A stretch of DNA of 64,000 nt from Azospirillum baldaniorum (GTDB lineage: Bacteria > Pseudomonadota > Alphaproteobacteria > Azospirillales > Azospirillaceae): assembly GCF_003119195.2 (NCBI RefSeq), contig NZ_CP022253.1, forward strand, positions 1,630,001-1,694,000. Reading direction: 5' to 3'. Each line of letters begins with the position of its first letter. Within the stretch, counting starts at the first letter, position 1. The notes beneath the pieces are model-generated. The model was given only the letters and a program-made list of their open reading frames with translations, searched no databases and had not been told where the DNA came from. This document shows positions 1 through 7,906 of the stretch, one piece after another. Position numbers and translations under genes: made by a program.

Positions 1-567
1 GATGGTCAGCGCGTCGGAGCCGTCCTGCTCGATCCGCACCGGCACCGGCTCCCGCGCAGCGCCGGGGGCGGGCAGGGCGCTGGCCGGAGCCGTGGCGGCG
101 GGCGGGGTGTCGCCGGTCACCTGCTCCAGACCCTGCTTGAGGTCGCGAAAGGCTTCGGTCGCCTGCTGCACCACCCCGCCGCTGCCCGCCGACGTGGCGC
201 GGGAGCGCAGCGAATCCAGCTTGGCGTGCACATTCTGCTGATAGCTGGGCAGGTTGTTGGCGAGGTCGGCGATCTGCCCGCCGACCACCATGCCGAAGCC
301 GGCGATGCCCGCGAAGACCAGAACCACCACGGCCAGCACCGACGGAATCCGGCCCAGGCGCAGCCGCTCCAGCCGACTGACGATGGGCGCCAGGACGAAG
401 GTCAGCAGCACCGCCAGCGCGATGGGGACCAGGATGTCGCTTCCCAGATACAGGGTCGCCACCACCAGCGCGATGACCAGCAGCGTCGTCTGGGTGGAGG
501 CGGGCGGGGCGGCCTTCGGCACCGGAATGGGGCGGGCCTGCAACCGGCGGGCGGTGTCTTCGGCCAT
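1..567 (-). CDS. AI-2E family transporter, N-terminal part (cut by window start)
   Basis: A reverse-strand frame opens with ATG at 567 and stays open to base 1, so only the first 189 codons are present and the C-terminus lies outside the window. The protein begins MAEDTARRLQ, then has two hydrophobic segments (about residues 27-62, containing LLVIALVVATLYLGSDILVP) and a third around residues 73-92, followed by a polar region with QIADLANNLPSYQQNV, which is the usual AI-2E/PerM pattern before the large soluble loop. The family consists of multi-spanning inner-membrane permeases; some export autoinducer-2, others move ions, so the substrate cannot be stated. A candidate EcfG-type promoter lies about 39 bases upstream. 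Confidence 0.8.
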   Translation of the reverse strand, partial: MAEDTARRLQARPIPVPKAAPPASTQTTLLVIALVVATLYLGSDILVPIALAVLLTFVLAPIVSRLERLRLGRIPSVLAVVVLVFAGIAGFGMVVGGQIADLANNLPSYQQNVHAKLDSLRSRATSAGSGGVVQQATEAFRDLKQGLEQVTGDTPPAATAPASALPAPGAAREPVPVRIEQDGSDALTI

Positions 568-605
568 GATCTGCGGAGCCTCGGGGGAGAGTTGAGAGAG
601 TGCAG

Positions 606-630
606 AACACGGCCGGACGCGGCGCGTTCC
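606..630 (-). promoter_or_regulatory. Candidate EcfG-type general-stress promoter before the AI-2E transporter
   Basis: On the minus strand, GGAAC (630-626) is followed after exactly 16 bases by TGTT (609-606), close to the alphaproteobacterial EcfG pattern GGAAC-N16/17-CGTT. The -10-like end sits 39 bases before the transporter ATG, a sensible leader length. The match is by eye, and one base of the -10 element differs from the consensus. Confidence 0.4.
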
Positions 631-724
631 GGCGCGTTGGGCGTGATCGCCGCAAGACACCGTGACGATTGCGGTCGACGGCCTGTTTAAACCCGCGTGG
701 TTATCTCGTCAGAAGGAGGGGGCT

Positions 725-1168
725 ATGCGTAAGGTTGCTGTTCCGGTCCTGTCGGCGGTCGCGCTTTTGGCTTTGGGGGGCTGCGCCGAGACGTCGAGCT
801 GGTTCGGTGGGGGAAGCGAGCAGGCATCCCGCCCGATGTCCGAGCAATCGCTCCAGACCGCCTCGCGGATCGAGCCGCAGGCCATGCTGGGCAAGTCGGT
901 CGTCGCCTATGACGGGCAGAAGGTGGGACAGGTCGAGGACGTGCTGTTCAACCGCAGCAACCGCCCGAGCCAGCTGGTGGTCTCGACCGGCGGCATCATG
1001 GGCATCGGTGGGCACAACGTGGCGCTGGACATCGACAACGTCCGCTACAACCAGCAGCAGGACGCCCTCGTGGCGACCCAGCTGACCAAGGACCAGTTCG
1101 CCAACCTGCCGGAGTTCCAGTATGGCGGGAACATGGTCTCGCTGAACCGGCAGAAGACCCCGCACTAA
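725..1168 (+). CDS. PRC-barrel domain lipoprotein
   Basis: The 147-residue product starts at ATG 725 behind the strong ribosome site AGAAGGAGGG; an upstream in-frame start at 662 lacks one. Residues 1-20 form a signal peptide ending in the lipobox LGGC, so the protein should be lipidated and membrane anchored. From about residue 53 the pattern MLGKSVVAYDGQKVGQVEDVLF matches a PRC-barrel domain, a small beta-barrel fold found in photosynthetic reaction centre H subunits, RimM and many stress-linked proteins. It is a single gene facing away from the AI-2E transporter. The exact role is unknown. Confidence 0.8.
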   Translation: MRKVAVPVLSAVALLALGGCAETSSWFGGGSEQASRPMSEQSLQTASRIEPQAMLGKSVVAYDGQKVGQVEDVLFNRSNRPSQLVVSTGGIMGIGGHNVALDIDNVRYNQQQDALVATQLTKDQFANLPEFQYGGNMVSLNRQKTPH

Positions 1169-1174
1169 GCGGCG

Positions 1175-1594
1175 TCAGTCCTCCGGCTTGCCGGAGCGCA
1201 GACGCTTGATGTCGGACCGCTGACCCTTGGCCTCCAGGCGACGCTTCTTGGAGCCGAGGGTCGGCTTGGTCGGGCGGCGGCTCTTCGGCACCACCGTTGC
1301 GTCGCGGATCAGGTCGATCAGCCGCTCCCGCACGTCCTCGCGGTTGCGCAGCTGGCTGCGGTAGGTGTCGCCGACGATGATCAGCACGCCCGCCGCCGTC
1401 ATGCGCGAGCCGGCCAGCCGGACCAGCCGGGCCTTCACGTCGTCGGGGATGTTCGGCGAGGCCGCCACGTCGAAGCGCAACTGCACCGCGCTGTCGGTCT
1501 TGTTGACGTGTTGGCCGCCGGGACCGGAGGCGCGGATGAAGCTCTCCTGAAGCTCGCTCTCGTCCAGGCTGATGCGCGGGGTGACCCGGATCAT
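1175..1594 (-). CDS. arfB: Alternative ribosome-rescue factor / peptidyl-tRNA hydrolase ArfB (YaeJ)
   Basis: This 139-residue protein has the release-factor signature GPGGQHVNKTDSAV with the catalytic GGQ at residues 26-28, and a basic C-terminal tail (SKKRRLEAKGQRSDIKRLRS) of the kind that enters the empty mRNA channel. ArfB hydrolyses peptidyl-tRNA on ribosomes stalled without a stop codon. The length fits the family (about 140) and is too short for RF1/RF2. Its ATG at 1594 overlaps the stop of the upstream oxidoreductase gene, so the two are translationally coupled. The adjacent short open frame on the other strand is a shadow. Confidence 0.92.
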   Translation of the reverse strand: MIRVTPRISLDESELQESFIRASGPGGQHVNKTDSAVQLRFDVAASPNIPDDVKARLVRLAGSRMTAAGVLIIVGDTYRSQLRNREDVRERLIDLIRDATVVPKSRRPTKPTLGSKKRRLEAKGQRSDIKRLRSGKPED

Positions 1595-2247
1595 CAGTCG
1601 GCCGCCGCCGTCACGCCTTCCTGCTCCTCGACCCCGAGGTCGAGAAGCGGGAGGAAGCTGGCGGGTTCCTGCGCGCCGGACAGCGCGTAGCGCCGGTTGA
1701 AGATGTAGCAGGGAACCGCCTGAAGGCCGAGCTGGCGCGCCGTGGCGTCGGCATTGAAAACCGCCGTGGTTTCGGCATCGCCGTTCAGAAGATTTTTGAT
1801 CTCCGTGAAATCGAAGCCCAGACCGGCGGCGGTCGCGGCCAGCGTGTCGCGGTCGCCGATGTCCAGCCCGTCCACGAAATAGGCGTGGAACAGCGCATCG
1901 GCCATCCGGTTGCCCAGCCCATGGCGGGCCGCGATGCGGATCAGCCGGTGCCCGTCGAAGCTGTTGGGCGTGCGCCGGATGCGGTCCAGCCGCAGCGGCA
2001 GGCCGTCGCGCTCCGCCGTTTCCTCGACCACCAGATGGATCTGCCGGGCCCGCTCCGTGCCGCCGAACTTGGCCGCCAGATAGGCGCTGCGCACCATGCC
2101 GCCCGCCGCCATGTCCGGGTTGAGCTGGAAGGGCTGCCAGCGCAATTCCACCTGGACGCGGGGCCGGTCGGCCAGCGCGCGGGCAAGCCGCCGCTTTCCG
2201 ATGTAGCACCAGGGGCAGATCAGGTCGGCGTAGGTTTCGATCAGCAT
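1594..2247 (-). CDS. DsbA-family oxidoreductase, FrnE type
   Basis: The 217-residue protein begins MLIETYADLICPWCYIGKRRL, with a thioredoxin-fold CPWC motif at residues 11-14 and the helical insertion typical of FrnE/2-hydroxychromene-2-carboxylate isomerase-like DsbA proteins. The cis-proline motif is seen as LQAVPCYIFN. There is no signal peptide, so it should be cytoplasmic, probably a disulfide isomerase or oxidative-stress enzyme. An alternative in-frame ATG at 2265 would add six residues. It is the first gene of a two-gene unit with arfB. Confidence 0.85.
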   Translation of the reverse strand: MLIETYADLICPWCYIGKRRLARALADRPRVQVELRWQPFQLNPDMAAGGMVRSAYLAAKFGGTERARQIHLVVEETAERDGLPLRLDRIRRTPNSFDGHRLIRIAARHGLGNRMADALFHAYFVDGLDIGDRDTLAATAAGLGFDFTEIKNLLNGDAETTAVFNADATARQLGLQAVPCYIFNRRYALSGAQEPASFLPLLDLGVEEQEGVTAAAD

Positions 2248-2410
2248 AGGCCCACTATCCCCCATTCCCGCCCCGCCGCGCAACCGCCCTGCCCATGGGG
2301 CGCCCTGCCGCGTTCGGGCAACCGCCTTTGCAACCCTTTGTTAACCCTTGCCGCCGGAGAGTCGCCCTGTTGCGCGGATGAGCGTCCGCGGCGGTCGGAG
2401 GCGTGTGGCG

Positions 2411-2869
2411 ATGGCGAATTCCTATGTGGACGGCAAGGTGCGCGACGCGCTGGTGGCGGCCAAGGGGAGCCGGGCGACCGCGCAGAAGCTTCTGATGGCC
2501 TGGGCGGTCGAGGACCCGCAGCTCCTGCTGGGCATCTCGCAGCCTTTCCTGAAGGCCATCGCCGCGGCGGCGATCGAGCGGGGTGTCCGCCCATCGGCGC
2601 CCAACCGGTCTGCGCCCGCGCAGCCGGGCCGGTCCCGTGGTTCTGCGGATTCGGCGCTGAGCAAGGAGGCGCTGGCCGACGTGCTGAGCCGCCTCGGCCG
2701 CGATCCCGGTGAGGACGCACCGGCGCCGCGCGGCCGCACCGGCTCAGCCGCTCCGGTCAAATCCGCCACCATGGTGGTTCCCGCCGGCAAGGGCGGGCAG
2801 GGCGGCGTCACCCATGAAAAGGCGATGATGACCCTCGCCAAGGCCTTCGTGGCGAAGAAGATGCGCTGA
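2411..2869 (+). CDS. Hypothetical protein, 152 residues
   Basis: The start at ATG 2411 follows GGAGGCG; a longer frame from 2348 has no better signal. Residues 1-60 (MANSYVDGKVRDALVAAKGSRATAQKLL) look helical and charged, residues 62-110 are a Pro/Ser/Arg-rich linker, and the end (KAMMTLAKAFVAKKMR) is a basic helix. There is no signal peptide and no membrane segment. I do not recognise a family. The codon use matches the neighbours, and it stands alone between two convergent or divergent units. Confidence 0.7.
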   Translation: MANSYVDGKVRDALVAAKGSRATAQKLLMAWAVEDPQLLLGISQPFLKAIAAAAIERGVRPSAPNRSAPAQPGRSRGSADSALSKEALADVLSRLGRDPGEDAPAPRGRTGSAAPVKSATMVVPAGKGGQGGVTHEKAMMTLAKAFVAKKMR

Positions 2870-2900
2870 GAGCCGGAGCAGGTGGTTTGCTCCGCCGGGC

Positions 2901-3293
2901 TTATTGCTCCGCCGCGGTCATCATCCGTTCGATCCAGCCCGGCTGCCGGGGTTCCGGCCGGATGTCCGGCGGCGGGCTCGCCAGGGCGGTGTGGCCGTTG
3001 CGGTGCGGGTCGGGGATGTGGTGGCAATCCACGTCGGCCAGCGTCTTGTAGCAATAGAGGCGGGAGCGGTCGACGTAGACCTTCTCCGGGCAATACTGTC
3101 CGGTTTCCGAGAAGGACACGGACGAGCAGTCGCGCCCGGTCGCCGCGGACACCACATGATCGCCGAGCGTCTTCTTGGTGCTGGTGACGGAGGCGAGATC
3201 GGCGCCGACGCTGGCAACCATCATCGGCCCGCTGCAGGCACCCAGAGGAAGGGCCGCCAGCGCCAGCACCGCGATTGACTGAGCGAGCCTCAT
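2901..3293 (-). CDS. Small lipoprotein of unknown function
   Basis: The 130-residue protein starts at ATG 3293 behind AAGGGGTG. Its N-terminus (MRLAQSIAVLALAALPLGACSG) is a lipoprotein signal with the lipobox LGAC, so the mature protein begins at Cys20. The mature part has four more cysteines (RDCSS, YCPEK, YCYKT, DCHHI), which could form disulfides in the periplasm, and a proline-rich end. No family is recognised. It is a monocistronic gene followed on the same strand by another small exported Cys protein further upstream. Confidence 0.75.
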   Translation of the reverse strand: MRLAQSIAVLALAALPLGACSGPMMVASVGADLASVTSTKKTLGDHVVSAATGRDCSSVSFSETGQYCPEKVYVDRSRLYCYKTLADVDCHHIPDPHRNGHTALASPPPDIRPEPRQPGWIERMMTAAEQ

Positions 3294-3358
3294 CACCCCT
3301 TGCACCCCGTCCCGTGTTCGTGTCCGATTCCAGGCCAACCTCATTAAGAAGCCGTGAA

Positions 3359-3634
3359 TCAGCGCAGCAGCGTGCAGATTCGCGACCGGCACTGCACCAG
3401 CACGAAGGTGTCCTTGTCCTCCGTGCAGCCCACCTTGAACACGGTCTGGCCGGAGCGGCCGGTGACGTAGCTCATCACCTCCACCTTGGCGGGCGTGCAG
3501 TTGCCCAACGACTTCGCGGCCTCCTTCGCCTCGGCCTGCCCGGCAGAGACGTTGGCGGCCTGGACCGTCGGCGACGCCGACAGGCACAGCGCGAGGGCGC
3601 CGAGGGCAGCGGGGCGGAGAGCGGGGACGCGCAT
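3359..3634 (-). CDS. Small exported cysteine-containing protein
   Basis: A 91-residue product with a Sec signal peptide (MRVPALRPAALGALALCLSASPTVQA) cleaved near residue 26. The mature 65 residues carry four cysteines (GNCTP, VGCTED, VQCRSRIC) that would allow two disulfide bonds in the periplasm. I see no catalytic motif and no known family. The start is the only ATG that leaves the signal peptide intact. The gene lies between the lipoprotein gene and the depolymerase gene on the same strand. Confidence 0.72.
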   Translation of the reverse strand: MRVPALRPAALGALALCLSASPTVQAANVSAGQAEAKEAAKSLGNCTPAKVEVMSYVTGRSGQTVFKVGCTEDKDTFVLVQCRSRICTLLR

Positions 3635-3720
3635 GGCCGGATCGGTGGGCTGGTGAGGGCAGACGGAGTTTATGGCACGGGCGTCGCGAATTCGGCTGTG
3701 CAAAAGTGGTAACCGCAGGC

Positions 3721-4716
3721 TCACGCGCTTTTTGCGGGTTCGGCGTGCCGGTGGGACAGGAAGAAGCGCAGCATCTCCCGCGTGGCGTCCGGCCCCTGCG
3801 GGTCGGTGTAGGTGCCGTCGGGGCTGCCGCCGGACCAGGCGTGGCCGCTGCCCTGGACGATCCACTGCTCGAACAGCGTTGCTCCATCGCGGTCCTTGTG
3901 GACGGTGCGGGTGAAGCCGCGCCCGCCGGGTGCCTGTCCCTCCTCGGTCTTCGCGGTCAGTCCTTCGGCGTTGGCGGTGGCCTGCGCCATCACATGGTCG
4001 CCGTTGCGCGGGTGCACGACCTTGTCCGCGTCGCCGTGGAAGACGATGGCCGGAACCACCGGAGCCCCGGCCGCCGGCCGCTGGCCGGGCGATGAGCCGG
4101 CCTTCATCGCCAACAGGGCGGAGGGCACGCCGCTGGCCGAGCCGTAGGGCAGGCCGGAATGGACGCCCACCGCGGCGAACAAGTCGGGATATGTCGTCGC
4201 CAGCACCATCGCGGCGGAGCCGCCCGCCGAAATCCCGGCGACGTAGACGCGCTGCGGGTCGGCCCCTTGCTCCGCCAGCACCTGCCGGGTGGCTCCGGCG
4301 ATCAGCGCCGGTTCGCCGCGTTCGCGGCGCTGGTGGTCCGGGTTGAACCAGTTCCAGCATTTCTTGTCGTTTGCCGCGGGGGTCTGCTCCGGATAGAGGA
4401 CGAGGCAACCGGCCTCCTCGGCGAGACGGTTCATGCGGGTTCCGACGGCGAAGTCCTCCGGCGACTGGGTGCAGCCGTGCAGCATGACCAGCAGCGGACG
4501 CGGTCCTGCCGCCACACCCTTCGGCACGAACAACCGGTAGGCGAGCGAGCCGGAGTCGCCGGTGAAGACCCCGGATTCCATCGGCTCCGTCACGGGGACG
4601 GGTTTCGGCGGGGGCGGCGGGACGGGCGCGCCGCGGCGGAACAGTTTTCCGGTCAGGCGGCGGAGGAAGGCTGCGGCGCGGGCCAGGGCCGGGCGGGGCC
4701 GGGTGGTGTCGGTCAC
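3721..4716 (-). CDS. PHB depolymerase-family esterase
   Basis: Alpha/beta-hydrolase of the short-chain-length PHA depolymerase type. Visible are the oxyanion motif LLVMLHGCTQSPEDFA, the nucleophile elbow GISAGGSA, the acid in FHGDADKVV and the histidine in GSGHAWSGG. I chose the GTG at 4716 (protein starts VTDTTRPRPALARAAAFLRR, 331 residues) because CGGAG lies about nine bases before it and because the longer frame back to 4905 runs through a 23-base tandem duplication that breaks the triplet rhythm. Residues 30-50 are proline-rich. It acts on polyesters or feruloyl/acetyl esters; the substrate is not certain. Confidence 0.82.
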   Translation of the reverse strand: MTDTTRPRPALARAAAFLRRLTGKLFRRGAPVPPPPPKPVPVTEPMESGVFTGDSGSLAYRLFVPKGVAAGPRPLLVMLHGCTQSPEDFAVGTRMNRLAEEAGCLVLYPEQTPAANDKKCWNWFNPDHQRRERGEPALIAGATRQVLAEQGADPQRVYVAGISAGGSAAMVLATTYPDLFAAVGVHSGLPYGSASGVPSALLAMKAGSSPGQRPAAGAPVVPAIVFHGDADKVVHPRNGDHVMAQATANAEGLTAKTEEGQAPGGRGFTRTVHKDRDGATLFEQWIVQGSGHAWSGGSPDGTYTDPQGPDATREMLRFFLSHRHAEPAKSA

Positions 4717-4757
4717 GGTCGGCGGCTCCGGGATCGTTCGGGAGGGAAGGCGGCGGA

Positions 4758-4803
4758 TGGTACGGGACGGAGGTGGCGGATGGTACGGGACGGAGGTGGC
4801 GGA
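4758..4803. repeat. 23-bp perfect tandem duplication
   Basis: The unit TGGTACGGGACGGAGGTGGC plus GGA occurs twice without a gap (4758-4780 and 4781-4803), just upstream of the depolymerase start and about 145 bases before cobU. The unit length is not a multiple of three, which argues that this stretch is not coding. Confidence 0.9.
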
Positions 4804-4946
4804 GGACAACCGCCGATCTGCGCTCCGGTCCGGCAACTCCATGGCGGTTTGCGCCGGGGCGCCAACTGCGCTAACCATCCGGTTCCGCAAGCGCCCGTCC
4901 GCCAAGCGTCGCCCAAACCCGCAAGCGTCCAGATGGTCCGACCGTC

Positions 4947-5471
4947 ATGAGCACCGACATCACCCTCGTCCTGGGCGGCGCCCGCTCCGGCAAGAGCCGC
5001 TACGCCGAGGGGCTGGTGACCGCATCACCCGGCCCGCGGGTCTACATCGCCACCGCCCAGATCTGGGACTCCGAGATGGCCGACCGCGTCGCCCGCCACC
5101 AGGAGGACCGCGGCCCTGGCTGGACGACGGTGGAGGAGCCGCTCGACCTGCCCGGCGCGCTGCGCCGCCACGCTGGCGTCGGGACGGGCGTGCTGGTCGA
5201 TTGCCTGACGCTGTGGCTGTCCAACCTGATGATGGCCGATGCCGACGTGCCCGCCCGTTCCGCCGAGCTGCTGGCCGCTTTGGCCGGGGTGGAGGGGCGG
5301 GTGGTGCTGGTTTCCAACGAGGTGGGGCTGGGCATCGTGCCGGACAACGCGCTGGCCCGCCGCTTTCGCGACCATGCGGGGCGGCTGCATCAGGACATCG
5401 CCGCCGTGGCCCAGCGGGTGACCTTCGTCGCCGCCGGGCTGCCGCTGCTGCTGAAGGGAGAGACACCATGA
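4947..5471 (+). CDS. cobU: Bifunctional adenosylcobinamide kinase / adenosylcobinamide-phosphate guanylyltransferase
   Basis: The 174-residue enzyme phosphorylates adenosylcobinamide and transfers GMP to it, making AdoCbi-GDP for the lower-loop assembly of B12. The P-loop GGARSGKS is at residues 9-16, and the guanylylation histidine is in RVARHQEDR. It opens a cob unit: its TGA overlaps the ATG of cobO (ATGA), which is followed three bases later by cobQ. I looked for a cobalamin riboswitch in the 230 bases upstream and found no B12 box, so regulation is not evident. Also called cobP in the aerobic-pathway nomenclature. Confidence 0.95.
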   Translation: MSTDITLVLGGARSGKSRYAEGLVTASPGPRVYIATAQIWDSEMADRVARHQEDRGPGWTTVEEPLDLPGALRRHAGVGTGVLVDCLTLWLSNLMMADADVPARSAELLAALAGVEGRVVLVSNEVGLGIVPDNALARRFRDHAGRLHQDIAAVAQRVTFVAAGLPLLLKGETP

Positions 5472-6079
5472 GCGAAGACGCCAACCAGAACGAACGCCAC
5501 GCCGAGAAGATGAAGCGGCGCAAGGCGCTGCACGACCGGGTGATGGCCAGCAAGACGCAGGAGAAGGGCCTGCTGATGGTCAACACGGGCAACGGCAAGG
5601 GCAAGTCCACCGCCGCCTTCGGCCTGATCCTGCGCGCCGCCGGTCACGGCATGCGCGTGGGCGTGGTGCAGTTCGTCAAGGGCGCCTGGTCCACCGGAGA
5701 GACGGTGGCGCTGGAGCGCTTCGACGACCTCGTGGACTTCTTCACGATGGGCGAGGGCTTCACCTGGGAGACTCAGGACCGCGAGCGCGACATCGTCGCC
5801 GCCAAGGCCGCCTGGGCCAAGGCACAGGAACTCATGGCTGACCCCAAGTACAGCCTCGTCGTGCTGGACGAGCTGAACATCGTCCTGCGCATGGGCTATC
5901 TGCCGGTGGAGGAGGTGCTTCCGGTGCTGACCGGGCGGCGCGAGGGGCTGCATGTGCTGGTCACCGGCCGCACCGCCAAGCCGGAGCTGATCGAGGCCGC
6001 CGACCTCGTGACCGAGATGACGCTGGTCAAGCACCCCTTCCAGGCGGGCATCAAGGCCCAGCCGGGCATCGAGTTCTGA
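5468..6079 (+). CDS. cobO: Cob(I)yrinic acid a,c-diamide adenosyltransferase
   Basis: A CobA/CobO/BtuR-type corrinoid adenosyltransferase of 203 residues. The charged N-terminal extension is followed by the P-loop TGNGKGKST (residues 40-48), then VVQFVKG, LVVLDELN and the GRTAKPELIEAADLVTEM segment of the family. It attaches 5'-deoxyadenosine to cobalt in the B12 pathway. Its start codon overlaps the stop of cobU by four bases, indicating translational coupling, and cobQ follows. Confidence 0.95.
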   Translation: MSEDANQNERHAEKMKRRKALHDRVMASKTQEKGLLMVNTGNGKGKSTAAFGLILRAAGHGMRVGVVQFVKGAWSTGETVALERFDDLVDFFTMGEGFTWETQDRERDIVAAKAAWAKAQELMADPKYSLVVLDELNIVLRMGYLPVEEVLPVLTGRREGLHVLVTGRTAKPELIEAADLVTEMTLVKHPFQAGIKAQPGIEF

Positions 6080-6082
6080 GCC

Positions 6083-7540
6083 ATGCCGCGCGCGATCATG
6101 CTCCAAGGCACCGGCTCCGACGTCGGCAAGTCGCTGCTGGTGGCCGGGCTGTGCCGGGCGCTGGTCCGCCGCGGCCTGACCGTGCGGCCCTTCAAGCCGC
6201 AGAACATGTCCAACAACGCCGCCGTCACCGCCGACGGCGGCGAGATCGGACGCGCCCAGGCGCTCCAGGCGCGGGCCTGCGGGGTGGCGCCGTCCGTCCA
6301 CATGAACCCGGTGCTGCTGAAGCCGCAGTCGGACGTCGGGTCCCAGGTGGTGGTCCGCGGCGTCGTGGCGGGCACGGCGCGGGCCGGCGACTACCAGTCG
6401 CGCAAGGGGCAGCTTCTCCCCACCGTGCTCGACAGCTTCGAGCGTCTGAAGGCCGAGGCTGACGTGGTGGTGGTCGAGGGCGCGGGCAGCCCGGCCGAGG
6501 TCAATCTGCGGGCCGGCGACATCGCCAACATGGGATTCGCCACCGCGGCGGGCGTGCCGGTGGTGCTGGTCGGCGACATCGACCGCGGCGGGGTGATCGC
6601 CAGCCTCGTCGGCACCCACGCCCTGATTCCGCCGGAGGAGCGGGCGCTGGTCGCCGGCTTCCTCATCAACAAGTTCCGCGGCGACGTGCGGCTGTTCGAC
6701 GGCGGCCTGTCGGTCATCGCGGAGCGCACGGGCTGGCCGAGCTTCGGCGTCGTGCCCTGGCTGGCCGACGCCGCCCTGCTGCCGGCGGAGGACGCGGTGG
6801 CGCTGGACACCTGGAAGACCCGCTCCGGGGGGCGGCTGCGCGTTGCCGTGCCGATGCTGTCGCGAATCGCCAACTTCGACGATTTCGACCCGTTGGCCCA
6901 GGAGCCGGACGTGGCCCTGTCCATGGTGCCGCGCGGCCAGCCGTTGCCGGGCGACGCCGATCTGGTCATCCTGCCGGGCAGCAAGGCGACCATCGCCGAT
7001 CTGGCGGTGCTGCGCGCCCAGGGCTGGGACGTCGATCTCACCGCCCATCGCCGGCGCGGCGGGCGGGTGCTGGGCATCTGCGGCGGCTACCAGATGCTCG
7101 GCCGGCGAGTCGCCGATCCGGACGGCATCGAGGGACCGCCGGGCGAGGCCGAGGGGCTGGGCCTTCTGGACGTGGACACCGTGCTGAAGGGGCCGAAGGT
7201 GCTGGAGGAGGCGACCGGGACGGAGACCCTCACGGGGGCCGCGGTCGCCGGCTACGAGATGCACATGGGCCGCACGGAAGGGGCGGACCGCGCACGCCCG
7301 ATGCTGACCCTGGCGAACGGACAGACCGATGGCGCGGTGTCCGCCGACGGGCGGGTGATGGGCTGCTACCTGCATGGCCTGTTCGGGGCGGACGGCTTCC
7401 GCGCCGCCTTCCTGACGGGGTTGGGGGCCGAGACGTCCGGCCAGTCCTACGCGGCGACGGTCGAACAGGCGCTCGACCGCATCGCCGCCCGGCTGGAGGA
7501 GCATGTGGACATCGCCGCCCTGCTGGCCGCGGCGCGATGA
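6083..7540 (+). CDS. cobQ: Cobyric acid synthase
   Basis: Full-length (485 residues) amidotransferase that amidates adenosylcobyrinic a,c-diamide at four carboxylates. The N-terminal P-loop-like ATPase half begins [12 protein letters not shown] and contains KPQNMSNNA; the C-terminal class I glutaminase half has the nucleophile Cys333 in [10 protein letters not shown] and the downstream YEMHMG and CYLHGLF motifs with the catalytic histidine. Only three bases separate it from cobO. It ends the cob unit; a small palindromic hairpin follows at 7550-7569. Confidence 0.96.
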   Translation: MPRAIMLQGTGSDVGKSLLVAGLCRALVRRGLTVRPFKPQNMSNNAAVTADGGEIGRAQALQARACGVAPSVHMNPVLLKPQSDVGSQVVVRGVVAGTARAGDYQSRKGQLLPTVLDSFERLKAEADVVVVEGAGSPAEVNLRAGDIANMGFATAAGVPVVLVGDIDRGGVIASLVGTHALIPPEERALVAGFLINKFRGDVRLFDGGLSVIAERTGWPSFGVVPWLADAALLPAEDAVALDTWKTRSGGRLRVAVPMLSRIANFDDFDPLAQEPDVALSMVPRGQPLPGDADLVILPGSKATIADLAVLRAQGWDVDLTAHRRRGGRVLGICGGYQMLGRRVADPDGIEGPPGEAEGLGLLDVDTVLKGPKVLEEATGTETLTGAAVAGYEMHMGRTEGADRARPMLTLANGQTDGAVSADGRVMGCYLHGLFGADGFRAAFLTGLGAETSGQSYAATVEQALDRIAARLEEHVDIAALLAAAR

Positions 7541-7906
7541 GCAGGGGCTTCATGAAACGGATTTCATGATCCCGCAACGCTGGGGTCAGGCGGGGGGCGC
7601 TACAACTGCAGTCATTGACGACGTTTGATTACTGGCGAGTCATCCACCGGCGGTTCCCGCCGCCGGCCACACACGATCCGGAATGTTCCCGCATACCCTC
7701 GGATCGTTTCTTGCGGCGGTGTGCATTGGGTTTTTGCCTTGGATCGGCGTCCCCCGCCCAGGCTTCCCCCCAAACCCTTGCACACCGCCGTCTTCTTTTC
7801 CCCTCCCGGCCTTTTTTGGAAACCGCCGCGCTTGACGCGGAGCCCCCTCGGCGGGCTTGAATGGGTGCCACAGGCCCCGTGTCCCCGCTGCCGAGACTCC
7901 ATTCCC
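7541..7906. other. Intergenic region cobQ-recG with two inverted repeats
   Basis: I see no gene in these 366 bases. They hold a short palindromic hairpin (TCATGAAA at 7550-7557 and TTTCATGA at 7562-7569, four-base loop) just after cobQ, and a long imperfect hairpin formed by CGGCGGTGTGCA (7714-7725) and TGCACACCGCCG (7779-7790), strengthened by GGGTTT (7728-7733) pairing with AAACCC (7772-7777). Open frames running through it from 7615 and 7625 have no ribosome site, and the one in the recG frame adds nothing family-like to RecG. Confidence 0.6.

Noticed and set aside
4804..4946. Possible cobalamin riboswitch before cobU
   Set aside because: I looked for a B12 box and a G-rich core on both strands and found neither.
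5390..7504. A 704-codon frame antisense to cobO-cobQ
   Set aside because: A GC-driven shadow; the sequence is His/Arg/Gln-rich and lacks domains, while the plus strand encodes intact cobalamin enzymes.
7625..7906. Upstream extension of RecG to 787 residues
   Set aside because: The added 94 residues do not resemble RecG, have no ribosome site and cover the inverted repeats; the GTG at 7907 gives the family length.
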